Assembly (NCBI GenBank): GCA_964017065.1
Contig: OZ024784.1
Location: 19,028,905 to 19,092,904 of the forward strand
Origin: Haliclona indistincta
Lineage: Eukaryota; Porifera; Demospongiae; Haplosclerida; Chalinidae
DNA: 64,000 nucleotides
Direction: 5' to 3'
The notes beneath the pieces were generated by a model that saw only the letters and a program-made list of their open reading frames with translations, did not search any database and was not told the origin of the DNA. A program made the position numbers and the translations under genes. Positions 22,499 to 34,359 of the stretch are shown here, piece by piece (within the stretch, counting starts at the first letter, position 1; the number at the start of each line of letters is the position of its first letter).

Positions 22499-25400
22499 TT
22501 ATTGGGTACATTGAGAGGACTTCTTTTTGTTAGTTGCACGCTGTCTTTTTCTTTTGGGAAGAGGAGTATCATCAATCACCTCAGTGTCAGATGTTACTCG
22601 TCTTTTATAACGACTGTTTCCTCTAACATGATCTAACTCTAATCCTTGTTGGGCTCTGATTGCGATTGAATTTTGAATGCACTCTTTCATAGAAGGGTTA
22701 TCACATCTGCCGCCTCTAGCTCTTTGCTTCCCAAAGTAATTCTCTAAGGGATCTTGAGACACCCTTTCACTCAAAAGAAAAAGATCTTTACTGTCTGGCT
22801 GTGAAAGCAAATACCTGGTCATCTCTACAAAGGAGTTCACTGCAGGAAAAAAGTGATCTTAAAGTTTATTTAATTATATTAATTATTTACTATAATATTG
22901 TTATACCTGTTATGATAAGTCCTTCGATGGTCTCAGCGCTAAGTCCCATTTTCCTTTGCTCTTGTGGAGAACGGCCTGCACTTTTGTTAGCAGTCTCCCA
23001 ATCTGCTATATACTGCATGAATTCCTTCTCAAGCCACTGGGTGTATACCATTGTTTTGTATGTTAGTGAAATTAGATATTGTCATTGCATACCTTCAGCC
23101 TGCTGTCATTGGGTGATGTGTATGGTTTTAGATCAGGTTTTCTCTTCTGATAACCTTCTGATAAATTTCGGACATTTAGGCAATCAAAGAATCTGTCGAA
23201 TTTGCGGACAAAGCACTGTGTTTCTTTGGTTGCTGGGTCGCCATTGTATTCCAATTCATTAGCAACGGAAGAACTCAAGACCTGGAATAATATAAATGAA
23301 TGCATTACAAATGAGTGATGAGATAGAGATAGATTTAATAATGATATGATAAAATTGTTTGCTCACCTGGGCAGCTAAATCTACACGCATTCTTGAAAAT
23401 GATGTCAGATAGATATGCTCTCGTTTAATTTTTGGCAACATTGACAAGCCTTTTGTATCACTCCTCATTGTTGTCATTCTCTCATATAGATCCCTCAGAT
23501 GCTTCCAAATAATGTACTGACCGTTTCTCTGTTGTGAATAGCGGAAACATTAATTTAATTCTAAAAAGCAACTCACCGTCATTAAACGTGTTCCATTCCA
23601 GTCTGAGTGGGACCAACAATTGCGTGTAGTCTTCAAAAGATGGGGTGGGTCTGAGAAGAAGTAAAGGTAGCGTCTGTCTTCTGCATACCGATTGAGAGTT
23701 CTGTAAGCTACAGGAGTTTCACTGCTCTCATCGCCGTGCATTCGGAAAAACTTGCGGTTTGGGCTAGCTCCATCCGCTGTAACGAAAATGATCTTAAGAC
23801 CGAGCCATTCAATTTGACGTACAGCTTCCCAGACTATGGGAAAGAGAATATCGGCAGTGATTCCTTCTGTTGCAAAGTGGGCATATGGAAAGTTCAGTTT
23901 TATGAAAATTCCTCTCACAAGAATCACAAGTAGGTGCGTGGCAATTGCATTTGGTTGGCATTGTTTGTGTTGATGGCAGATGCTATTCTCTAACCTCAAA
24001 AGGTCATTGTTAATCTCTCCGAGATTTACAAATCCAACTACTTCACCAGTGTGCTTGTTGTAGACTAAGTTTTCCTTCACCTTCATCTCATCGAGAATTA
24101 ATCCACAAAACAGCTTTGGCTCAGACAACTCATCTACGTTTGACTCTTTCATCAGCTGTTTGTTCAATTCGACATGAAAACCTGCCTTGCTCTGGTAAAA
24201 GTGGGAGTAGTCATAAAGAGTTCGCTCAGACGGAAGCTTTATGAATCCGGCAGTTCTGAAAGCATGATAAGATGATGATGACATCAACTTGAGGTTTAAG
24301 CACCACCGTATTATTAGTGGGTGCCATCTCATCTGCCTCGGGTCTTTCTGACTAGCAGCTTTGAGCTGTTCCTCCCAAAAGAGTCTCCGAAAGCTACCCT
24401 GAGGAAAGGTCTTCATGACATCTTCATTTTTCTCGGTCATAATGGACAGGATGTCTCCATGCAAGCTAGTGTCTAGACTCTCTCCTTCAGTCGATGTCAT
24501 TTCCGTAATTTTTTTTTGAAGTAATTTTACCTTAAGCTCCGCATCCCCTGCACGCTTCTTCAGCATTTTTAGCTTCTCTTTCTTCTGGGGAGAATTCAGA
24601 AATCTGTTGTTTGTATGGTTTGATGTATCAGTTTGATGGTCATGGTCACTTGACCATCGAGTGTAGATCGCTCTAAGATTGCTTCTGTACTTAGAGCAAG
24701 AAGCACAATGTGGACTGCTGTACTCCACATCAACTAGAAGCTGACAATTGGTGGTCCGGATAGTGCTGGTGATGACTTTTCCACCTACTGTTACTACTGC
24801 ATTGTCGTCAACGGTTGCCACTATAGCTCCATCGGCTGATCTAAACACCTTCTCCTTTCTTTCAGCACCCATTTGTACAAACCGTTCATCTGGCTGGCCT
24901 GCACAAACTACAAGAGAGTCGATCTTTTTAAGAATTGAAGAAATGTTATCAGGGGACACCTTCTCAGGAAGTGAAGAAATTGCTGAACAGCTGGATTGAT
25001 TAACCTCTTGATTGTAAACATAAACAGACAGTTGACAATTGCTGTTCACCAAGACACAGATTGAAATTATAAGGGGCTGCTTAGATGTTGAAGGTAAAGA
25101 TTCAACCTTGCAAAGACGTAAGGATGAAAGAGGCAATGGAGATTGATCACTCCAACACTTGCTTGGTAGAACAAGAGATTGATGGACTGCTGAAAGGGAA
25201 GCGTGAGATAGCTGAGAGAGAGTGTTCACTTGAGTGCTTGCTAGCTGAGAGAGAGTGTTCACTTGAGTGCTTGCTGGCTGAGAGTGAGTGTTCACTTGAG
25301 TGCTTGCTAGCTGAGAGTGAGTGTTCACTTGAGTGCTTGCTAGCTGAGAGGGAATGTTTGCTAGCTGAGAGGGAGTGTTTGCTAGCTGAGAGGGAGTGCT

Positions 25401-27413
25401 TGCTAGCTGAGAGGGAGTGCTTGCTAGCTGAGAGAGAGTGTTCACTTGAGTGCTTGCTAGCTGAGAGGGAGTGCTTGCTAGCTGAGAGGGAGTGCTTGCT
25501 AGCTGAGAGTGAGTGCTTGCTAGCTGAGAGAGAGTGTTCACATGAGTGCTTGCTAGCTGAGAGTGAGTGGTCACTTGAGTGCTTGCTAGCTGAGAGGGAA
25601 TGTTTGCTGGCTGAGAGTGAGTGTTCACTTGAGTGCTTGCTGGCTGAGAGTGAGTGTTCACATGAGTGCTTGCTAGCTGAGAGTGAGTGGTCACTTGAGT
25701 GCTTGCTAGCTGAGAGGGAATGTTTGCTAGCTGAGAGTGAGTGTTCACTTGAGTGCTTGCTAGCTGAGAGGGAATGTTTGCCAGCTGAGAGTGAGTGCTT
25801 GCTGGCTGAGAGTGAGTGTTCACTTGAGTGCTTGCTAGCTGAGAGAGAGTGTTCACATGAGTGCTTGCTAGCTGAGAGTGAGTGGTCACTTGAGTGCTTA
25901 CTAGCTGAGAGGGAATGTTTGCTGGCTGAGAGTGAGTGTTCACTTGAGTGCTTGCTGGCTGAGAGTGAGTGTTCACATGAGTGCTTGCTAGCTGAGAGTG
26001 AGTGGTCACTTGAGTGCTTGCTAGCTGAGAGGGAATGTTTGCTAGCTGAGAGTGAGTGTTCACTTGAGTGCTTGCTAGCTGAGAGGGAATGTTTGCCAGC
26101 TGAGAGTGAGTGCTTGCTGGCTGAGAGTGAGTGTTCACATGAGTGCTTGCTAGCTGAGAGTGAGTGGTCACTTGAGTGCTTGCTAGCTGAGAGGGAATGT
26201 TTGCTAGCTGAGAGTGAGTGTTCACTTGAGTGCTTGCTAGCTGAGAGGGAATGTTTGCCAGCTGAGAGTGAGTGCTTGCTGGCTGAGAGTGAGTGTTCAC
26301 TTGAGTGCTTGCTAGCTGAGAGAGAGTGTTCACATGAGTGCTTGCTAGCTGAGAGTGAGTGGTCACTTGAGTGCTTGCTAGCTGAGAGGGAATGTTTGCT
26401 AGCTGAGAGTGAGTGTTCACTTGAGTGCTTGCTAGCTGAGAGGGAATTTTTGCCAGCTGAGAGTGAGTGCTTGCTGGCTGAGAGTGAGTGTTCACTTGAG
26501 TGCTTGCTGGCTGAGAGTGAGTGTTCACTTGAGTGCTTGCTAGCTGAGAGTGAGTGGTCACTTGAGTGCTTGCTAGCTGAGAGGGAATGTTTGCTAGCTG
26601 AGAGTGAGTGTTCACTTGAGTGCTTGCTAGCTGAGAGGGAATGTTTGCCAGCTGAGAGTGAGTGCTTGCTGGCTGAGAGTGAGTGTTCACTTGAGTGCTT
26701 GCTGGCTGAGAGTGAGTGTTCACTTGAGTGCTTGCTAGCTGAGAGTGAGTGGTCACTTGAGTGCTTGCTAGCTGAGAGGGAATGTTTGCTAGCTGAGAGG
26801 GAGTGTTCACTTGTGTGCTTGCTAGCTGAGAGTGAGTGGTCACTTGAGTGCTTGCTAGCTGAGAGGGAATGTTTGCTAGCTGAGAGGGAATGTTTGCTAG
26901 CTGAGAGGGAGTGTTCACTTGTGTGCTTGCTAGCTGAGAGTGAGTGCTCACTTGAGTGCTTGCTAGCTGAGAGGGAGTGTTCATTTGAAGTGAAAAATTG
27001 CTTCCTGGCTGGAAGAAAGTTTTAGCTAGCGGAGCAGAGAGAGTGCTTGTTTGCTGCCAAGTGTTCATTTGAATTGAAGGAGTACTAGTGTCCGCAAGCT
27101 GCACTACATGGTGAAGATTGACCGGAAATGATTGGGTGTAAGAGATAGGAGGTATCACAAAACCATTGTGTGATACTGAGAAGGGAAAAGTCATTGAGGA
27201 AGTTGCTGACAATGGGTACAAAGATGTGGTAGTTGGCAGAAAAGGTGTAGGCATCACATCTTGAATCGTACATTGCTGGGAAACTGTAGATTTTGGCTGC
27301 TACATTTAATAAAATAATATCAATGTACTGTACATTATGCTAAAAAGTCTTACCTTAGCTCTGGCTTTTTTCCAATAATTCTTTCTCCTGTATAATAGTT
27401 GCTTGCGTGGCAT
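22499..27413 (-). CDS. P-element/THAP9-type transposase with huge N-terminal repeat
   Basis: Predicted cut-and-paste DNA transposase. Proposed exons on minus: 27413-27354 (MPRKQLLYRRKNYWKK), 27302-23577, then three internal exons (LRDLYERMTTMRSD; NELEYNGDPATKET; WLEKEFMQYIADWE) and a last exon to 22499. The second exon begins with about 100 low-complexity residues, then about 600 residues of SQLASTQVNTH/SQLANIP repeats. After a coiled coil (KKEKLKMLKKRAGDAELKV) comes the catalytic core: RWHPLIIRWCLNL, LILDEMKVKENLVY, GEVVGFVNLGEINND, FVTADGASPNRKFF, FFSDPPHLLKTTRN. The last exon has the family's DPLENYFGKQRARGG and LDHVRGNSRYKRR motifs. No C2CH THAP finger is visible at the N-terminus. The core is open in frame throughout, so the enzyme could be active. 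Confidence 0.85.
25195..27015. repeat. 33/21-bp coding minisatellite within the P-like transposase
   Basis: About 1.8 kb of alternating 33-bp and 21-bp units (GCTAGCTGAGAGTGAGTGTT, CACTTGAGTGCTT). All periods are multiples of three, so the transposase frame is preserved (SQLASTQVNTH, SQLANIP). A stop-free frame of similar length on plus (ECSLECLLAES) is a by-product. Confidence 0.92.
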
Positions 27414-28045
27414 TTCAAGAATGCTAAAAGTGCAGTAGAAAGGTATAACTTCTTGTAGGTATGCATTTTACCATCGGCATGTGACACAATACCGGCGCCG
27501 TGGGCTAACTGCTGTGCTCGCGTACATAAAGCACGCAAAGGCAAAACGTTTTGCTATTCTCATAGACAGATACTTTGTCTATAGCACAATATAAAACATT
27601 ATAGCATTAAAGTTAACATAACTTTTATAAAGGTACAGAAAATTACTAATGCGATTGGTGATTGTACTCGTAATAACGCTCCAAGTAGTAGGAATATTAC
27701 TATAAAAATTAGCTATCCTCATAGTTTATCGTGTTTACTACTTCATTCACAAATAGCTACATCCCAGAAAACAACTGAAAGCCAGTGCAAGGTACAGAAA
27801 AATTTTACTGCACAATAAACAACGACACTTTCGTGCATTGCAAGTTTATTTTAGCAGCGTAGTAGAATTTTCGATCACGATCAATTTAAGTAAACATTAA
27901 CGCACTTACTTTAGTCAGCAAAGATGAATTATACTGTAGATTTGTTCCAGTTGCACCAAGAGAAAGCGTCGCTGTCGACTATACAAGCCACATGGTTGCG
28001 ATGTGCTGCCTGGATACGCCTAGCAACCAAACGGTCTCGAAATTA
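27414..28045. other. 5' region of the P-like transposase, AT-rich
   Basis: About 600 bp between the proposed transposase ATG and the subterminal block of the element. I see no other gene. It presumably holds the transposase promoter and 5' UTR; no clear core-promoter motif was identified. Confidence 0.4.
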
Positions 28046-28140
28046 TTTAACCCGTAACGAGGATGTAAAATCAGCTCGTAATACAAAATGTATTGGAATG
28101 CGCACGCGTTGCTAATCCCTGTTGGTATACTGTATCTATG

Positions 28141-29736
28141 GTGCAGTCTATATGTCGCATCCGTCATAATGACATCATCGAATTTTGCGTCTCGCCCCTC
28201 CCATTCGCACGTGGATGTCAATATTGCTTTCTTGCTGGACATGTCGACAGTGGACAAGACTACTGTAGTACTGTTTGAACTACTTGTGTGAGTCGTTGTA
28301 CTGGTTGTGCTGGTTGTACATGGTTGTGGGGTTGTACTGGTTGTGAGGTTGTACTGGTTGTGGGGTTGTGTGGTTGTACTGGTTGTGGGGTTGTACTGGT
28401 TGTGGGGTTGTACTGGTTGTGTGGTTGTGCTGGTTGTGGGGTTGTACTGGTTGTGGGGTTGTACTGGTTGTGGGGTTGTACTGGTTGTGTGGTTGTGCTG
28501 GTTGTGGGGTTGTACTGGTTGTGGGGTTGTACTGGTTGTGTGGTTGTGCTGGTTGTGCTGGTTGTGAGGTTGTGCTGGTTGTGAGGTTGTACTGGTTGTG
28601 GGGTTGTACTGGTTGTGGGGTTGTACTGGTTGTGGAGTTGTACTGGTTGTGTGGTTGTACTGGTTGTAGTGGTTGTACAGGTTGTGGGGTTGTACTGGTT
28701 GTGGGGTTGTACTGGTTGTGGGGTTGTACTGGTTGTGTGGTTGTGCTGGTTGTGAGGTTGTGGGGTTGTACTGGTTGTGGGGTTGTATTGGTTGTGCTGG
28801 TTGTACAGGTTGTGTGGTTGTACAGGTTGTACAGGTTGTGAGGTTGTACTGGTTGTGTGGTTGTGTGGTTGTACTGGTTGTGTGGTTGTACAGGTTGTGA
28901 GGTTGTACAGGTTGTGTGGTTGTACTGGTTGTGAGGTTGTACTGGTTGTGTGGCTGTACTGGTTGTGAGGTTGTGTGGTTGTACTGGTTGTGTGGTTGTA
29001 CTGGTTGTGAGGTTGTACTGGTTGTGTGGCTGTACTGGTTGTGAGGTTGTGTGGTTGTACAGGTTGTGTGGTTCCACTGGTTGTGGGGTTGTATTGGTTG
29101 TGCTGGTTGTACAGGTTGTAGTGGTTGTGAGGTTGTACTGGTTGTGAGGTTGTACAGGTTGTGTGGTTGTACTGGTTGTGGGGTTGTATTGGTTGTGCTG
29201 GTTGTACAGGTTGTAGTGGTTGTGAGGTTGTGCTGGTTGTGAGGTTGTGCTGGTTGTGAGGTTGTGCTGGTTGTGGGGTTGTACTGGTTGTGGGGTTGTA
29301 CTGGTTGTGGAGTTGTACTGGTTGTGTGGTTGTACTGGTTGTGAGGTTGTACAGGTTGTGTGGTTGTACTGGTTGTGTGGTTCCACTGGTTGTGTGGTTG
29401 TACTGGTTGTGGGGTTGTATTGGTTGTGCTGGTTGTACAGGTTGTAGTGGTTGTGAGGTTGTGCTGGTTGTGAGGTTGTGCTGGTTGTGAGGTTGTGCTG
29501 GTTGTGGGGTTGTACTGGTTGTGGGGTTGTACTGGTTGTGTGGTTGTACTGGTTGTGAGGTTGTACTGGTTGTGAGGTTGTACAGGTTGTGTGGTTGTAC
29601 TGGTTGTGTGGTTCCACTGGTTGTGGGGTTGTATTGGTTGTGCTGGTTGTACAGGTTGTAGTGGTTGTGAGGTTGTAGTGGTTGTGAGGTTGTACAGGTT
29701 GTGAGGTTGTACTGGTTGTGGGGTTGTACTGGTCAT
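28141..29736. repeat. Left terminal inverted repeat of the giant element
   Basis: Unique tip 28141-28287 (GTGCAGTCTATATGTCGCAT and on) followed by about 1.45 kb of a 17-bp minisatellite (TTGTACTGGTTGTGGGG with G/T/A variants). It is the inverted counterpart of 41951-45210. The G-rich strand reads inward. Long open frames on both strands are artefacts of the stop-free unit. Confidence 0.93.
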
Positions 29737-31720
29737 GATTGATTGGTTTTTGGACCCAGCAGATTTTGCTCAGTTGGATGCCCAATGGGGTCCGCATTCC
29801 GTTGACCGGTTTTCAGATTACTAAGGTTGGATAGATTTGATAGCCGCTGTTGGAACCCAGGTTCAGAGGCAGCGGATGCATTCACAGTAGATTGTTCTGG
29901 TGAGAATAACTGGTGGTGTCCACCATAGTCCTTTAGTATGTCCATTAAAAATTTTTCCTTGTTGCTTACAATTTTCCAGATTTTCTGTTGGTTCTCTCTT
30001 GTCCCTGCAATTGCTCTTGTCCCTAGAGTTATTAGGCATGCCTGAGCATGTTCAGCCTATGGTACATTGGTAGTGCCTTGCTGGCTGGCTGCACCTTTTT
30101 GGCCAATGCTCTGCCCAAGTGTAGGGCAATTTGCACCTTTTGTTTTTGAGGTGATTTAACTGCCTCAGCAGAGAGGGTTGTTCCTCCCTGGAGTGTCAGG
30201 TGCAGTGCTGTTCAATGGGAGATACCCAATACTGCAGTGTATTTTCATTAAGCCTGGGTGAGTTCAATGGTGTGCACTAGGTTTATGATATGTGTGTCCA
30301 TTTGGTGACAGTAAAGCAAAGTCACCTATTTGATGGCATGACGTGGCAGTGAGTGACGATCAAAATGTCTTTTGTTCACAAGAAAGGACTGCCTTCAGCA
30401 GGCATACTAGTTGTAGAGCTCTGTTCCACTTGGCGTAGGATAGATATCCCTTCTTGTGAGGGCGTGGCATACACATAACCATCACGTCGACTCACATGAT
30501 TAATATTACGAATTCAATACATTGTGTTCTTCAAGCTACCTGAAAAAGGCTGTATGTCCCTAATGAAATTCCCATACAATCGACTTGATACCATGTACTG
30601 ATTTTGAAGGCAGTACATGTACAGTTTAGATTATGTGTACTGTAAGTGCACTCTGGACATTGGTAGCTCTTCTACATGTATAACATAGTTTACATAGTTG
30701 CATTTCGGAACCAGTATTCATGCCATTTCATCATTTCATAGTCCTTTAGTATGTCCATTTAAAATTTTTCCTTGTTGCTTACAATTTTCCAGATTTTCTG
30801 TTGGTTCTCTGAACCCTTGGTGGACTATGCTGTGTTTCTCTAGCTCAGACTAGCTGTTTCATATGGGATCCAGACATCAAACCAGACGCAGATTATTAAG
30901 TACTTGCAGACAGACAGCCTGGTTAGCACTATCAATGATGTTATGTGATAATGTTGTTCAACAACTTCAGGTGACACACCAGACATAATCATTTGTGGTG
31001 AAAGTAGCTGGCATGTAGTTGGACACTGTCAAGAACTTTACAACAATAAGCGAGTAGAAAATAATTATTATTTATAATAATATTAACAACAAAATTATAA
31101 CTAAGAGAATTGTTCTTCATCGCTGAGATGTAAAGAGACTAAAGGAAAATAAACGAGAACGAAACTTACTAGCTACTGTGATTTGCATGCAAAATGATTT
31201 TGCATGGATTTGCATGCAAAATGGACACTTCATATTGGAAGTCTTCTCAGGTGTTTAGTAGATCCAGGCCAGTGCTAAGACACATATCCTGCTGAATCCT
31301 TGATAAATATGAAGGTAGGGGTCATATAAGATGTCAAAGATGTATAAGCAACTGGTATGAGAAATCTCTTAGCAGAAAAGATATTTAGAAGAGATTTCTA
31401 GCGTGAGAGGCAGAGTGAAAGTTATTAATAGGGTCAAAGTTACAGGAAGCTCACGTAGACCTAGATTAATAAATTGTATCCTTCACTTTATTTATGCACA
31501 TGTAGATACCGTCACGTAATTATACTGGGTTCCTGAATGCAATATATAAAATCAGTAACAGCACAAGGAATTCGTATTCAAGTGAATTCTCTTCCCGCCA
31601 GCTCCAATACCTAAAGGTCACACCTCGTATGCAGACAATAAAAATTAATGTGCTAATTACATAGCTGTTTTGGAATAAAAGCATGTGGCCTGAGGTTAAT
31701 AATCAGTAGTCTATTTTTTA
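29737..31720. other. Left interior of the giant element, no gene recognised
   Basis: About 2 kb, AT-rich and non-coding by eye. A 74-bp segment starting CATAGTCCTTTAGTATGTCC occurs twice in direct orientation (about 29926-30000 and 30738-30812). A 70-codon minus ORF at 29733-29945 has no recognisable similarity. A cluster of octamer-like ATTTGCAT motifs lies at 31180-31223. An upstream exon of the NTPase gene may be hidden here. Confidence 0.5.
31180..31223. promoter_or_regulatory. Cluster of octamer-like ATTTGCATGCAAAAT palindromes
   Basis: ATTTGCATGCAAAAT occurs twice, separated by GATTTTGCATGG, giving several overlapping POU-octamer-like sites about 500 bp before the first recognised NTPase exon. 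A promoter or enhancer role is speculative. Confidence 0.35.
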
Positions 31721-31721
31721 G

Positions 31722-34359
31722 TGCAACCAGTCTTGCTAGTGATCAGTTTCTCAACTCCTGCACTACTAATGTCTGTCACTGAGAGGAATGGATCTATTGG
31801 GATAGTGAAGGGTTCAGGTGAAAGTGAGACATTCATTCCAAGAGGAAACTTTGTGTTGAAGATAGTTGCCAAGGTTGAAGGTGCAAAGGATGGCTATGTT
31901 GCACGTGTGACACGCTGCCCTGATTCTGTGACTAGGTATAATAGCTATAATTATTTACCATAAATAATATGCTACCTTTATACTTACACTACTTGTATTG
32001 CATATTTATTTTTGAATGTAAAATGACAGAGACTGCTTCTACCTTGTGAAAGATGCTATGCACAAAAATGATTTTATACAAGCAGTCAATCGATCATTTG
32101 GCTCTGGAGGTATGTTTTGTACCCTGACAGACGTTGAATTGGGAAACTACCTCCTACAAAAGGTAAAAAGTAAATGCACTTCTGTTGGGCACAGACTATT
32201 AACTTCAGTGTTCTCTTGTTAGGTAATGGAGTTTATGAGCACTCCTGAGCATAGGGTATTGACTACAGTTGAGAATGTGGGACAGCAGGACTTTGATCCT
32301 CCAGCTTTTTTGCTGTCAGCAGAGGTACTGTTGCTAAAAAGTACTACACTGACATGTAAAATAATGTAGTAAGAACGGGCTTGGTATACTTTAGTAATGT
32401 GAAACTGAGTTGAATGCATTATGTGGAGTGGCATAATTGTTAAATACTACACATGTGCTTGATAAGTTTCTTTTCTGACCTTGTTTCTATGCAGTTGCAA
32501 TTGAATGAAGATGGCATGCAGATAGATCCCGATCAAAGGCAGTCCTATTTCCATGTCGCCCAGATTGAACGTCGTCTTCTACCTGTTATCCCTACTCCAT
32601 ACAATCCTTCACCTGATGGCCTTGTAAACCTGTGGAAGGCTATAGAAGTAGCAACACAACATAATGCTCCTGCTGCCTTGTTCACTTTTGGGGCTGTAGC
32701 AATGAATATGCATTTCCAGACAGTTGTTGAGTTGAAGGGCGGTGCTCCAGTGGTCGTACTCTATGGTGAGCCAGATGTCGGAAAGACAACTGTTTCTAAC
32801 GCAGCCATGAGTGTTCTTGGGATTGAGGCGTGCAGCTTTCGAGGATTGCGTCGTGAGTTTTTTATCCATCTGGCCTCTCAAACTTCACTTGGTTTGCTGT
32901 ACGACGATCCAAGCAAGCTGAGTGAAGTTGAGAATGTCATTGTTGACTTTTATAATGGCATGACCAGGGGTGGATTCAAGCGAGGATTGGAAACTCCTAG
33001 ATGTGGTTTCCTGCTTGCGTGCAATTTCACCTTGGGAACCATACAGAGGTATACTATCATGATCAACAATGGTTTTTATTGTACAATGCTGCAGGCTGCT
33101 TTCTCGAGTGGTTATTATACCATTTCTGGGTCCTGGAGTACAGGCCCACACTGCTGAGCAACAGAGAGCATTTTCTGATCTAAAATCATTGAAAGCTGAA
33201 GCCGCCAATAGTATTGGCTACATTGTGGCCTTGGGCAAACAATATCGCCAAAATGGAGCATTCCAAGTGGATGAATATGAAAAACAGATAGCATGTCTGC
33301 TACCGCATTGTGGAGGAAGAACAGTAAAGGGATATTCAAATCTTATATGGTTCACAGAACAGGCATGTTGCACAAATCTGAAAATGTACTTTACTGTAAG
33401 TCTGTATACTTACGCAGGTTGCTCAAATTGTGGGAACAGATAAGGCATCTGTTTGGGAGATGTTTAGTAGCATTGCTCCCCGTCTTGATGCCCTGCAACG
33501 AAAGACAGAATCTATCACTGAGGGGCCAGCTGACCGATCTGTCATCACTGCCCAGTACTGGGAAAAAGTTGGAAATAATCTCCTCCAGCTAGTAAATGAG
33601 CTAGACAGCGAGCTGAAAGTAAGACTAGACGATGTATGATGTAACATTAAAGTATTCACCAATGTAATTACCAAACACAGGTGCGAGCTTTTATGCAGCT
33701 AGGAAAGCAAAGTGGAAGAGAGAGTATTTCTGTCGCTGTAGAGGTGGCAACCAAGTTGATGTCTTGTAAAGGGATAACTCCAATATTCTCTTTAAATGAC
33801 TTTCGTGACAACATTCCCACTGACTGTGGCGTAAGGTCTCAGAGCCGAGTATTTACTCGTCTAAACCAGGACAACATCCCAAATGGAAAAATTTCTATTA
33901 AAGTGCCAGTTGTCCATTCCATTGTCTTTCCGCCAGAAATTTTCACAAGGCTTGCAAAAAGTATGTATTTGTTAATAATTATTATTGTCATTCTTCAAAT
34001 ATGCAGGTATTAACTGCAAGTACAATACAGCTGGTGCATCGAGTTCTAGCGCCTCGACTACTACTGACTTGGATGATGACAGCTTGCTATCATCCCCTGG
34101 TGCCACCATACCAGAACCAGCCACACCCAATGCCATACCAACAACACCAACACCAGCTGCCACTGTATTCTCCTCACCTGTGCCAATAACACCAACAGCA
34201 AATTCACCTGCTGCCACCATACTTTCCTCACCGACCACACCCACTGCTGAGCCAGCTAGCAAACGTACACGGAAGAAGAGGAAAGCGAATGCAGATGCTC
34301 TGATGGATACTTTACATCCAGGACTGCTACCTACTGGGCCAAGAAAGAAGATCATATAA
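31722..34359 (+). CDS. P-loop NTPase (helicase-like) gene of the giant element
   Basis: At least seven exons join in frame: 31722-31935, about 32029-32162, 32221-32322, 32494-33047, then exons around 33095-33400, 33417-33619, 33682-33960 and 34007-34359. Central motifs are Walker A (GEPDVGKTT), a Walker-B-like LGLLYDD, and a downstream RCGFLLACNF segment that resembles a sensor-1/Asn region. The layout recalls DUF927-type or SF3-like helicases, but I cannot assign a family. The C-terminal 120 residues are Ser/Thr/Pro-rich and end in a basic patch (SKRTRKKRKA) that looks like a nuclear localisation signal. The first recognised exon starts in phase 1, so an upstream exon is missing from this model. 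The gene is in tandem with the transposase, same strand, inside the terminal repeats. A role in element replication or excision is inference. Confidence 0.75.

Larger units (their letters stand above)
21143..28140. mobile_element. P-element-like transposon (1b) with transposase and accessory ORF
   Basis: Left terminus ATAGATACAATATACTCACA at 21143; right terminus complementary to ATAGATACAGTATACCAACA ending at 28140. Flanked by GTGCAGTC at 21135-21142 and 28141-28148, the 8-bp duplication expected of P elements. It carries a spliced P-type transposase (minus) and a single-exon 360-residue ORF (plus), arranged tail to tail. Confidence 0.85.

Noticed and set aside
25085..27025. 646-codon plus ORF (ECSLECLLAES repeats)
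   Set aside because: Antisense shadow of the transposase's coding minisatellite; it has no non-repeat coding sequence or splice context.
27979..29797. 585- and 505-codon minus ORFs and many short plus ORFs (VVLVVGLYWL type)
   Set aside because: Same cause in the left terminal repeat.
32740..33047. Viral SF3 helicase origin for the element's NTPase (for example a Maverick/virophage-type element)
   Set aside because: Walker A alone does not show this. No capsid-, integrase- or polymerase-B-like sequence is present, and the gene has animal-style introns; left as an unclassified P-loop NTPase.
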